Part shown: positions 1-9,900 of the stretch, piece by piece
Position numbering within the stretch: position 1 is the first letter of the stretch
How the letters are laid out: each line of letters opens with the position of its first letter
Assembly: GCA_013695905.1 (NCBI GenBank)
Contig: JACCZQ010000009.1
Location: 1-11,885 of the forward strand
Source of the DNA: Chthoniobacterales bacterium
GTDB taxonomy: Bacteria; Verrucomicrobiota; Verrucomicrobiia; Chthoniobacterales; UBA10450
Length of the DNA stretch: 11,885 nucleotides
Reading direction: 5' to 3'
Translations under genes and position numbers: made by a program
The notes under the pieces: generated by a model
What the model was told of the DNA's origin: nothing
Databases searched by the model: none
Seen by the model: only the letters and a program-made list of their open reading frames with translations

Positions 1-2219
<2,219 letters not shown>

Positions 2220-2244
2220 TGCTGGTTTCGCCCGCGTGGCGGTG

Positions 2245-3324
2245 CTACGGCCGCGCCTCGAGGCTCAGCGGCAGCATCTGCCCGGGCAGGAACGGCGACG
2301 CCAGGACGGCGGGCTTTTGCGCGGCGGGGTGAAAACCCGCTTCCACGGTGAGCGTCATTTCCTCGTTCCCCCGCCGGATGCGGATCGGAATCTTCTCACC
2401 GGCCGTGATGAAGAACGAGGCGTCGATGACATCCTCCGGCTCCTGCACCCTGGTGTCGCCAACCGAGAGAAGAATGTCGCCCGTTTGCGCCCCGCATTCG
2501 GCCGCGGGAGTGTCGGGCATGATTTCGGTGAACTGTGCGCGCGAGCCTTCCACCGCAGCCGGAGCTTGCGCGACATTGATGCCCACCCAGCCGTGGCGCA
2601 CTTCGCCGAACCGGACGAAATCGCTGTAAATCTTCTGCGCGGCCTCGATCGGCAGCGCATAACAGGCAGCACCATTCTCGATGCTGCTGACGAGAATACC
2701 GACCACTTCGCCCTTCAAGTTGAGGAGAGGAGCGCCAGCTTCACCTCGTTGCGTGGGGAGATTGACCCTCAGATGCGTGGTGTTAAAAAAGCGGCCGAGG
2801 AAGTAGCGGTCAAATCCCGCGACCATTCCGAAACTTGGTGTTTTCGGCAAATCCAGAGGGAAGCCGATCGTGAGCACCGGCGAAGCCAGTTTCAGTTCCT
2901 TCGCCTTGCCGACAGGTAACGCAGACGAAGCGGTGTCGGCCTTCAAAATCGCGATGCCGCTGCGTCGATCCGCCACCGCCAGGTGGGCGGGCACTTCCCT
3001 GCCCTCGACTTCCACGGTGAAATCATCCGCGTCTGCGGCCACCGAGTAGGCGGTGTAAAGCGTCCCCGCCGCGTCGATAAAGAAACCGGTCCCGGAAAGC
3101 CGCCCGTGCTTATCGGAGGCGCGGATCTTCACCACCGCGCGCGCGGAGCGCTCGAAAACATCGCGCACTTCCTGGCTGATCGCGGTCGCAGATTGTTCCG
3201 GCACCTGCGCCCGGACCGCGTCGGAGATCGACGCGAGGGCGAGCCAAAGGAACAACCGAGCCAGCACGGGAGAACCTAAACAGCTGTTCCAGCAAATGCT
3301 AGAACCGGAATGACGCGGGCTCAT
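2245..3324 (-). CDS. Secreted HtrA/DegP-like trypsin-fold protein with PDZ domain, catalytically dead
   Basis: This 359-residue protein has a signal peptide (hydrophobic VLARLFLWLALASIS at 20-34, likely cleavage after VRA at 39), a trypsin-like domain of the HtrA family (about 50-235) and one PDZ domain (about 245-335). The fold is well marked by GTGFFID (78-84), an A-I-L-K strand, TIGFP (152-156) and PLLNLKGEVVGI (199-210). The triad is gone: the TNNHV histidine is Ser94 (TAYSV), the DIAL aspartate is Gly123 (SGIAIL), and the GNSGG serine is Ala196 (GEAGAP). It should bind but not cleave, perhaps as a chaperone, scaffold or sensor in the periplasm. Its start overlaps the end of the upstream membrane-protein gene by 26 bases, which suggests translational coupling. 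GTG at 3267, directly before the hydrophobic core, is an alternative start. The family assignment is strong; the function without catalysis is inference. Confidence 0.88.
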   Translation of the reverse strand: MSPRHSGSSICWNSCLGSPVLARLFLWLALASISDAVRAQVPEQSATAISQEVRDVFERSARAVVKIRASDKHGRLSGTGFFIDAAGTLYTAYSVAADADDFTVEVEGREVPAHLAVADRRSGIAILKADTASSALPVGKAKELKLASPVLTIGFPLDLPKTPSFGMVAGFDRYFLGRFFNTTHLRVNLPTQRGEAGAPLLNLKGEVVGILVSSIENGAACYALPIEAAQKIYSDFVRFGEVRHGWVGINVAQAPAAVEGSRAQFTEIMPDTPAAECGAQTGDILLSVGDTRVQEPEDVIDASFFITAGEKIPIRIRRGNEEMTLTVEAGFHPAAQKPAVLASPFLPGQMLPLSLEARP

Positions 3325-3811
3325 AACTCACGGGAGTGCTGTCGAGCACATAGCGCGGAGGCGCAGCGTGCCGGTGAGTTTGGGTGCGGCGATTCATGGC
3401 ATCGAACGGGGAAAGATCGAGCGCGCGCGCTTCCACCGGAGTAGAGAGGCTCCAGACACCTTCCGGGCGATCGCTCCCTGCTGCTACCAGCCTCGGCTCA
3501 TGAATGGCCACCGTCGCGGAGGCCAGGTCGAGATTCTCCGGCGCCTGATAAACCTTCAGCGAAAGAACGGCCGCACAAACGAGCACCGCGGCTGCGGCCA
3601 TGCGCGTGGACGACAACGCCGGGACACTCAGCTCCGTCATAAAGCTCTGCGCCCGCTCCATCCAGACACGCCACGCCGGCTGACGGAGCAGTTCGGCCCG
3701 CTGACGGCGATGAAACTCGTGAAGAAAATCATCGAAATAGCCTGGCGGCGGCTGCTCGTAACGTTTTAAGCGCAGCAGCTTACCAATGTCGTTTTCGTTG
3801 AATTGATCCAT
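3299..3811 (-). CDS. Single-pass membrane protein, putative anti-sigma factor
   Basis: This 170-residue protein lies between the ECF sigma gene (12 bases upstream) and the HtrA-like gene (overlapping its end). A basic, helical N-terminal part (1-70, with KLLRLKRYEQPPPGYFDDF at 11-29 and many Arg residues) is followed by one membrane helix (71-87, AAAAVLVCAAVLSLKVY) and a Pro/Ser-rich tail of about 80 residues. This matches the shape of membrane anti-sigma factors such as RseA or MucA: a cytoplasmic sigma-binding part, one membrane segment and a periplasmic sensor part. It lacks the HxxxCxxC motif of zinc anti-sigma factors, and its only cysteine is inside the membrane helix. No sequence family was recognised, so the role rests on topology and gene order. 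No ribosome site is visible, and coupling to the sigma gene is likely. Confidence 0.75.
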   Translation of the reverse strand: MDQFNENDIGKLLRLKRYEQPPPGYFDDFLHEFHRRQRAELLRQPAWRVWMERAQSFMTELSVPALSSTRMAAAAVLVCAAVLSLKVYQAPENLDLASATVAIHEPRLVAAGSDRPEGVWSLSTPVEARALDLSPFDAMNRRTQTHRHAAPPRYVLDSTPVSYEPASFRF

Positions 3812-3823
3812 GAGGCAGTGAAA

Positions 3824-4420
3824 TCAGGAAACGGGATTCTTACGGAATTCTTCCAGGTAATTTTGCAGTTGGCGGTTCGCGTAGAAGAGCCGGGAACGTA
3901 CCGTCCCTTCGGAAACTCGCAAGATTTTGCTGATCTCGGCGTGCGGCATTCCCTGAATATGAAACATGGTGACCACAGCTCTGTGTTCATCAGACAGTTT
4001 CATCATCGCCTCGTTCAATCTTACCTGAAGCTCGGACAAGTCGGCTTCGCGCACCGGGCTGCTGGTTTGCGTCAGCTCGAGGAACTCTTTGTCGTTCTGC
4101 ACGCTGGCATCGACGTCATCGAGGCTCAGGTTGAACCGGCGGCCGCGCTTCTTCAGAAAATTGAGCGTCATGTTCACCGCGATCGAGTGGATCCAGGTGT
4201 AGAACGAGGACTTGCCGCGGAACCCGCGGATCGATTTGTAAGCCTTCGAGAACACGTCCTGCAGCAGGTCGTTCGTGTCCTCGTGGTTCGAGGTCATGTT
4301 GTAAACGAGACCGTAAAGCCGCGGCGAATATTTCACGACGAGCTGGTCGAACGCCGCCACGTCGCCTTCCTGCGTGCGGGCCACGAGCTGTCGGTCTTCG
4401 TCGGTCCGCGGCTGATCCAT
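3824..4420 (-). CDS. RpoE-like ECF RNA polymerase sigma factor
   Basis: This alternative sigma factor directs RNA polymerase to stress promoters. The chosen ATG gives 198 residues, normal for ECF sigmas. Region 2 spans about 25-93, with DLLQDVFSKAYKSIRGFRG followed by SSFYTWIHSIAVN, very close in pattern to E. coli RpoE (EAFIKAY, FRGDSAFYTWLYRIAVN). Region 4 spans about 133-185, with the helix-turn-helix HAEISKILRVSEGTVRSRL. The two are joined by a variable linker. The frame continues upstream to a GTG at 4513 (229 aa), but the extra 31 residues are Pro/Arg-rich, do not resemble the family, and the only AGAAG lies directly against that GTG. The next gene, 12 bases on, encodes a membrane protein with anti-sigma topology, so the sigma is probably held at the membrane and released by an envelope signal. 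A candidate self-recognised promoter lies at 4496-4522. Confidence 0.93.
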   Translation of the reverse strand: MDQPRTDEDRQLVARTQEGDVAAFDQLVVKYSPRLYGLVYNMTSNHEDTNDLLQDVFSKAYKSIRGFRGKSSFYTWIHSIAVNMTLNFLKKRGRRFNLSLDDVDASVQNDKEFLELTQTSSPVREADLSELQVRLNEAMMKLSDEHRAVVTMFHIQGMPHAEISKILRVSEGTVRSRLFYANRQLQNYLEEFRKNPVS

Positions 4421-4495
4421 TGTCTCGCGTTTAGCCTTAGCACGAGGCTGCAGGCCCGACGACAATAAATCGGAGAAACGCCGCGGAGGCGCCAA

Positions 4496-4522
4496 TGTGA
4501 GGGCGGGATTCACCTTCTGTTC
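4496..4522 (-). promoter_or_regulatory. Candidate RpoE-type promoter upstream of the ECF sigma gene
   Basis: On the minus strand GAACAG (4522-4517) is followed after exactly 16 bases by TCACA (4500-4496). This resembles RpoE-group promoters (GAACTT, 16 bases, TCTRA or TCAAA). It falls in the gap between the YugP-type gene and the sigma ATG, leaving a leader of roughly 70 bases. Self-activation is usual for this sigma class. The match is partial and made by eye. Confidence 0.3.
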
Positions 4523-4531
4523 GATGAGAGA

Positions 4532-5227
4532 TTAGTGCCGATTCCTCAGCAACAGGAGGTAGATCAGATTGCCCAACGTCGCCACAAAAGCGGCGACATA
4601 CGTCAGGGCGGCGGCGTTCAGCACGCGGTTGACACCCGCGGCTTCGTTGCCGGCCTGCACCATGCCCATCTCGCCCAGGATGATCTTGGCGCGCCGGGAG
4701 GCGTCGAACTCCACCGGCAGGGTGATGAGCTGGAACGCGAGGAGAATGAGGTAGCAATAGATGCCGAGCGTGATCAGCCCAGTAATCTGGAAAAACAAAC
4801 CGCCGAGAATCACGAAGGGCAGCATCCGTGACGCGATGGACGTGATCGGCACGATCGCCATGCGCGCCTTCAAAGGCCCGTAGGCTTTCGCGTGCTGAAT
4901 GGCGTGGCCGCATTCATGCGCGGAGATGCCGAGCGCTGCGACGGACGGTGTGTTGTAAACACCGCTCGAGAGACAGAGCCGTTTGTTCGTCGGGTCGTAG
5001 TGATCGCCGAGGTAGTCGTTGATCTCCAGTACCTCGACGTCGTGGATTTGTGCCGCGCGCAGAATCTCGCGCGCTGCCTCGGCCCCGGTCACGTTCGAAC
5101 TCGCGCGCACGTCGCCCCATTTCTTGAAGGCGCTGCTGACGCGGAACTGCGCCCACATGCCCACGGCCAGCGGCAGCCCGATCAGCAGCAGCCAGTAAGT
5201 ACCCATTCCAAATCCAGTAGGAGGCAT
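4532..5227 (-). CDS. YugP-type membrane zinc metallopeptidase
   Basis: This is a neutral zinc metallopeptidase of the YugP family (Pfam Zn_peptidase_2), 231 residues. An N-terminal membrane helix (11-27) is followed by the family's N-V-T-G-A-E-A-A-R-E-I-L block (45-56), then SAHECGHAIQHAKAY containing HExxH (H104, E105, H108). Further membrane segments lie at about 126-170 and 204-227. The PVEFDASRRA motif (171-180) carries a conserved glutamate (E173), the likely third zinc ligand. The catalytic set looks complete. Substrates are poorly known in this family; a role in membrane-protein turnover is an inference. ATG 5206 (MGTYWLLLIG) is an alternative start that fits homologues and has a GGA six bases upstream; ATG 5227 has no ribosome site. 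The gene follows the M24 peptidase gene with a hairpin in the gap and precedes the sigma gene. Confidence 0.92.
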   Translation of the reverse strand: MPPTGFGMGTYWLLLIGLPLAVGMWAQFRVSSAFKKWGDVRASSNVTGAEAAREILRAAQIHDVEVLEINDYLGDHYDPTNKRLCLSSGVYNTPSVAALGISAHECGHAIQHAKAYGPLKARMAIVPITSIASRMLPFVILGGLFFQITGLITLGIYCYLILLAFQLITLPVEFDASRRAKIILGEMGMVQAGNEAAGVNRVLNAAALTYVAAFVATLGNLIYLLLLRNRH

Positions 5228-5260
5228 AATCGTGTTGTTAGTAAAAAGTTACGCTTCTTA

Positions 5261-5276
5261 GACGCCAAAAGGCGTC
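5261..5276. terminator. Stable hairpin between the M24 peptidase and YugP-type genes
   Basis: GACGCC/GGCGTC forms a perfect 6-bp stem around a 4-base loop (AAAA on the + strand, TTTT on the minus strand), six bases beyond the M24 peptidase stop. No T-run follows directly on the minus strand (TAAGAAGCG comes next, with a TTTTT run further on), so it may stabilise the mRNA end or cause partial termination. Confidence 0.4.
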
Positions 5277-5282
5277 ATTCGT

Positions 5283-6425
5283 TCAGATTTCCAAACGCTT
5301 TTCGAACCGCGACAGGATGCGGTTTCCGGTGTCGGTGACCACCGCCACATCCTCGAGCCGAACTCCGCCCAATCCGGGATAATAAAGCCCGGGCTCGACG
5401 GTGAGCACCTGCCCCGGTTTGAAGACAGTTTTCTGGAAGCGCGGAAATTCATGAATCTCCAGGCCAAGCCCGTGTCCGGTGCCGTGGAAGAACCCCACCT
5501 GCTTGCCATTCCGCACCTCGGTTGGGAACCCGCGGTCCGTGAAGAGCTGCTTCACCTCGTTGTGCAGCTTCAGGCCGTCGATCCCCGGCTTCATCTTCTT
5601 CAACGCGAGCGCCTGCCCCTCGCGCACGGTCTCCCAGAGCCGCCGCTGCTCCTCCGAGGCGCGACCGCGCACCACCGTCCGCGTCATGTCGCCGTAGAAG
5701 CCGCTCTTCGCGTCGCGCGGGAAAATATCGAGAATGAGCAACGAATCCGCGAAGAGCGGACCGGAACCGCGCTCGTGCGGATCGCATGCCTGATCGCCAC
5801 CGGCCACGATCGTGTTGGCCGGCAATCCACCCGCGCGCAGCACCGCGGAATCAATCTCCGCCCGCAGAATTTCCGACGTGAGGGTGCGGCCCGACCACTC
5901 CAGCTTCCGGCTGCGGCCAGGTTGCGACGCCGTCAGCACTTGCATCGCGCGCGCCATTCCTTTCTCGGTAATCTGCAACGCCCGCCGCAGCAGCTTCAGC
6001 TCCTCGTCGGTTTTCGCCTCCCGCTCCGGCCAGAAAAGATCCTTCGCCGTCTGCAAGCGAATCCCGGCGGCGGCAAGCACCTCCGCAAAACCGAGCGGGA
6101 AACTCGCCGGCACGAGCGCCGAGCGGACGCGGCGACTCTGCAGAAAGTGCAACAGCACCCGCGCATATGGCGGGGCCTTGGTGGCATTCCCCTGCACCTC
6201 CCGCTCGAGCGTGCTGTAGGGGACAATCTCATCCACCTGCGCCTGCCGCTTGCCGCGATCGATCTCCAAATCGCTCAGCACAATCGTGCGGCTGCCATTC
6301 TGCTCGAGAAAGATGAACGGATCGCCAACGAACATTCCGGTGGCGTAAAGCATGTCGGCGTCACGTTCGCTGTCGGCGACGATGAGGCGGGTTTGGTTCT
6401 TCGACTTCTGGTTGTTGTTTTTCAT
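5283..6425 (-). CDS. M24 family metallopeptidase (Xaa-Pro aminopeptidase / prolidase type)
   Basis: This cytoplasmic dinuclear metallopeptidase probably removes residues next to proline from peptides. From the chosen ATG it has 380 residues. A creatinase-type N-terminal domain (about 13-135) is followed by the pita-bread catalytic domain (about 140-378). All five metal ligands of the family are present: D233 (LLILD), D246 (FYGDMTRT), H318 (HGTGHGLGLEIHE), E344 (TVEPGLYYPG) and E358 (VRLEDVAVV). The auxiliary histidines are also present (H217 in CDPHE, H325). The start was chosen because GGAGG at 6440-6436 sits 10 bases from ATG 6425; the in-frame TTG at 6431 is only 4 bases from it. The site lies just after the toxin stop, so the genes appear co-transcribed. 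The exact substrate (Xaa-Pro aminopeptidase, prolidase or a relative) cannot be told from sequence alone. Confidence 0.93.
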   Translation of the reverse strand: MKNNNQKSKNQTRLIVADSERDADMLYATGMFVGDPFIFLEQNGSRTIVLSDLEIDRGKRQAQVDEIVPYSTLEREVQGNATKAPPYARVLLHFLQSRRVRSALVPASFPLGFAEVLAAAGIRLQTAKDLFWPEREAKTDEELKLLRRALQITEKGMARAMQVLTASQPGRSRKLEWSGRTLTSEILRAEIDSAVLRAGGLPANTIVAGGDQACDPHERGSGPLFADSLLILDIFPRDAKSGFYGDMTRTVVRGRASEEQRRLWETVREGQALALKKMKPGIDGLKLHNEVKQLFTDRGFPTEVRNGKQVGFFHGTGHGLGLEIHEFPRFQKTVFKPGQVLTVEPGLYYPGLGGVRLEDVAVVTDTGNRILSRFEKRLEI

Positions 6426-6435
6426 GATCAAGAGA

Positions 6436-6440
6436 CCTCC
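6436..6440 (-). promoter_or_regulatory. Strong Shine-Dalgarno of the M24 peptidase gene
   Basis: GGAGG on the minus strand, 10 bases before ATG 6425, is the best ribosome site in the window. It decides the start in favour of ATG over the upstream TTG. Confidence 0.7.
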
Positions 6441-6446
6441 ACCGGG

Positions 6447-6683
6447 TCAACGTAAAACGACGCGCACCTGCTTCACAGCGTGATCGGACCAGTAGGTGAC
6501 AAGGAAACGGCCACACAGCGCGACCTCCACAGCGCGGTCATCAGCGTTCGTTCCGTTGAAGTCGCCGCGGCGGTAAGGATCGTCAGCCAGCGCTTGGAAA
6601 AATTTCACCAGCTGCTGCCGATCCGATGTTTTGCAGCGGAGCAGGACGTGCCGCGCCTCAGCGTCGAGCGCGAAGTTGTACAC
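6447..6683 (-). CDS. RelE/ParE-like toxin of a type II toxin-antitoxin pair
   Basis: This basic 78-residue protein is preceded by a small acidic-helical gene. It has the features of the RelE/ParE toxin fold: an N-terminal strand and helix (YNFALDAEARHVLLRC), a second helix ending in LADDPYRR (32-39), then strands with GRFLVTYWSDHAVKQVRVV (58-76), where the toxin core normally reads R-Y-x-V and ends in V-x-V. The start is GTG, three bases after the antitoxin stop, with GAGGGG (6698-6693) nine bases upstream inside the antitoxin gene. Tight coupling of this kind is usual for such pairs. RelE toxins cut mRNA at the ribosome and ParE toxins poison gyrase; which applies here cannot be told. The family call is by pattern, not alignment, and the catalytic residues were not assigned. 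Confidence 0.65.
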   Translation of the reverse strand: MYNFALDAEARHVLLRCKTSDRQQLVKFFQALADDPYRRGDFNGTNADDRAVEVALCGRFLVTYWSDHAVKQVRVVLR

Positions 6684-6686
6684 GGC

Positions 6687-6899
6687 TCACAACCCCTCGG
6701 CCTTCAATGCGGCGTGAACTCTCTCCACCTTGTCGAGCGTCACGAAGTCGCCCGCGCCTATCCGCCGGTCGGCGGCGCTGAGTTCCGCCTTGTGCGCAGG
6801 AGAATCGACCTGGCTGAGGTGCTTGAGGTAAGCAGCGAGCCAGATCCGCTCTTCTTCCGAGAGCGAAGTGGCCATGCGTTTGAGTTCCTCGACGTTCAT
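6687..6899 (-). CDS. Putative antitoxin of the type II pair
   Basis: This small 70-residue protein precedes the toxin-like gene by three bases. The N-terminus (MNVEELKRMATSLSEEERIW) resembles small antitoxins or addiction-module proteins that begin with a conserved L-S-x-E-E-R helix, followed by LAAYLKHLSQ. The middle carries SPAHKAELSAADRRI and the end DFVTLDKVERVHAAL. No ribbon-helix-helix or helix-turn-helix motif is evident, so self-repression is not shown. Its partner role is inferred from size, order and spacing. It starts 44 bases after the ABC transporter stop, with no visible ribosome site; read-through from the transporter gene is plausible. It could instead be an orphan small protein, but its adjacency to a RelE-like gene makes the antitoxin reading most likely. 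Confidence 0.6.
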   Translation of the reverse strand: MNVEELKRMATSLSEEERIWLAAYLKHLSQVDSPAHKAELSAADRRIGAGDFVTLDKVERVHAALKAEGL

Positions 6900-6943
6900 C
6901 CAGTCAAAATTCGCATCCCGAGCGCCAACGCAACATCACAAGT

Positions 6944-9900
6944 TCACCCGCGCCGCACCTCCAACTGCCGGCGCAGGAGCCAGATCAGAATTCCCAGCAA
7001 TCCGATCGTCGAGGTAATCAGCACCATCGTATTGAAGGTGAAAACGCCGAACCGCATTCCGAGATAGCGCTTCCGCTCGCCGAAAAAGACGTTCGGCTTG
7101 CCGCCGCGACGGTAGTCGTTCTGCTCCATCTCCGCATTGGCGATTAGATCGGAAATCTTCTGGTTGATGTAGAGCTGCTCCGCCGTGACTGGGCCAGCCG
7201 CGCGCTCGAAATCTTCGTGCCGGAACGGACGTTTACCCGCGATTATCTCGTCCACGACCTTGAGGTGCCGATCCAATGCTCCCGGCGACCGTGCTTCCAG
7301 TCCCGCGAGCAGCGCCAGCGTCTCTTTCAAGTCATCGAGCCGCCGAGCTTCCTCCGGCGATTCGATTTTGTTCGCGATCAGCTTCTCCACCTCGCGTTGC
7401 GTCCGGTCCTGCCGGCGCGTCAGCGGGTTGAGCTTCGCCTGCGCCACCACCATCACCTCGTAGGACCAGCGCATGCCGATAAATTGGCAGACGAACGGCA
7501 CCTTCAGCTTGCTGTCCATCTTTGTGCCCTGGTCTTCGGTCGGATGCTCGGAGACCCAGCGCGACATCGAATAAACGAAGCCGAGATTGCGGTTCATATC
7601 CTCGAACTTGAGCAGCGCACCGCTCATCAAGATCTGCGGGATCAGGATCAACGGCACGATGTTGGCAGCGCTCTTCGCATCGGAGACCAGCGCAGAGACG
7701 AGCAGGCCTAACGAGAGGCTGCTCACCGCGGTCAGGAACATGAGCCCGAGGTGAATCCAGAACATCCCCCGCACCGATAGGATCCAATTCCCGATCAGCA
7801 CGAAGAGCATGCATTGGATGAGTGCGAAGAAGGAGAGCGAGATCACCTTCGCAAGTACGTAATACGAGAGGCGGATATTCAGATTCCGCTCCCGCTGCAG
7901 CACCGGCCGATCCTCGACGATGTCGTCCACGCTGTTCGTCAGCGACAGAAACATCGCCACGAGCAACCCGAGGAACAGATACATCGGGATGTGAAACGCG
8001 GAGGCGAAGTCGTACCTCCCGCTGTCCGAGTAACGCAGCAGCGTCGCCACGAGCAGCGCAAGCAAAGGCGCTGCCCCGATGGTAATCCGCAGATTCCCGC
8101 GATTGCGTAATTTACTGATGAACGCCCGCCGGAGAAGTGTCCGCAGCTGCGTCCATTCGTCGCGCCAGCGGATCGGCATCCGCTTCTGTTCTTCCGGCGC
8201 TTTCGGTAAGACCGGCGCCGGCTCGCGTCGCAGCGACACCTGCTTCACGTCCTGGATCAGACGAAACGCTTCGTATTTATCGCGCCAGAACTCCGGCGAG
8301 TAACGCCGCGCCGCCACCAGCTGACCACGATTGTTTTCCTCGTAGATAATGTCGCCGCTGATGTCGCGCAGCGGCGACTCCAGCACATCGAAGATAAACT
8401 CCGGCCGCGTCGTGCCGCAGGAGGGGCACGCCCCCAGATCGGCGCCAAACTGATGCTGATGCTCCGCCTCTGCGAAATAGCGGAGCATGTCGTTCGGCGT
8501 GCCGAAAAACACCAGCCGTCCCCCTTTGTCGAAGAGGATCGCCTTGTGAAACATCTGGAATATCTTCGAGCTCGGCTGATGGATCGTGACGATGATGATC
8601 TTGTTGTGAGCCATCCCGCGAATGATCTCGATGACGTGCTCCGAGTCCTTCGAGGAGAGGCCGGAGGTCGGCTCGTCGAACAGGTAAACGTCCGATGATC
8701 CGATCATATCGAGGCCGATGTTCAGCCGCTTCCGCTCACCGCCGCTGAGCGTTTTTTTCATCGGGCTGCCCACGACGCTGTCCTTCCGCTCGCTCAGGCC
8801 AAGCTCCACCAGCTTGCTCTCGAGCCGGCGGGTCCGGTCCTTCCGCGAGAGGTGCGGCGAGCGAATCGCGGCGGCGAATTGCAGGTTTTCGCCGATCGTC
8901 AGGTTCTCGTCGAACGCATCTTCCTGCGGGATGTAGCTGACGTATTTCTTCAGGTCGTCGAGGTGATCGTAGAGCGACTGGTCGTTCAGCAGGACGTGGC
9001 CTTCGGTCGGGTGAATCTGGCCGCCGAGCACCTTGAGCAACGTGCTCTTGCCCGAGCCGCTGGCGCCCATCACGCAGACTAGCTCACCGCGATTCACGGC
9101 AAACGAGATGCCGTCGAGCGCCACCTCCGCGTTGCTGAAGCGGTGGTTCAGATCCGCCACCTCCAAGGTGCGGATGATGTTCCGCTCCTCTTCAATGATG
9201 CGCTCGGAGAAGTTGCAGCGGAGGAATTGGCCGACGTCGATCTTGATCGTGTCGCCGTCCGCGAGTGGAGCACTGCCGCGGACGGGTTGGTCGCGCACCA
9301 TGATAGGGCGATCGGCTTCGATGACTTCGAGGGTGCCGACGCGGGCGTCGTAGTCACAGAATATCTTCAGCAACACATCGCCACTCGTGCCGGGCGAAAG
9401 GAGAATGTCATCCGCCTCCAGCAGGCTCGGGTTGTTCGAAACGAGATACTCGGACTTCGACGCCTTCAGCTGGAAACGGCCGCCCATCGCACGCGCCCGG
9501 CGGCGGAGATCGATGAGATCCATTTCGCTGTCGTTGTGGAAAATAATGCGGTCGTCGAGGGTCGCCTCCACCTGCTTGCCGGCGGTGAGTTTCACGCCGT
9601 TGATCACGGCATCGACATCGCGGAGCGCCTTCACGCGCACCTTCAGACCGAAGGTGATCTCCAGCGAAGTTTCGCGCGAGCGCGAGCGCTCCAGCTGCAC
9701 CTGGTCGCCATCCTTTGGGACGCGGACGTAAATTTGCGGGAGGGAGACGTTCTTCTTCGCGTTGAAGTAGGCGGCGAGCTCCTGATACGTCAGCACCGAG
9801 TCGCCGATGAGAATTCGCTGTCCCGGGTAGATTCGGCAAAATCCGCCGCGGGTGAGCGGCCGTCCGCGCACCGAGACCGACTGCGTGCTGTAGTTCTTCA

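Noticed and set aside
2245..3324. Calling the HtrA-like gene an active serine protease
   Set aside because: His, Asp and Ser of the triad are all replaced, although overall family similarity is clear.
4421..4513. Extended GTG start for the sigma factor
   Set aside because: The added 31 residues do not resemble ECF sigma N-termini, the purine stretch abuts the GTG, and a candidate promoter lies across this start.
5451..6455. 334-codon open frame on the + strand opposite the M24 peptidase
   Set aside because: It is antisense to a gene with all metal ligands and a strong ribosome site, and its composition is not protein-like.
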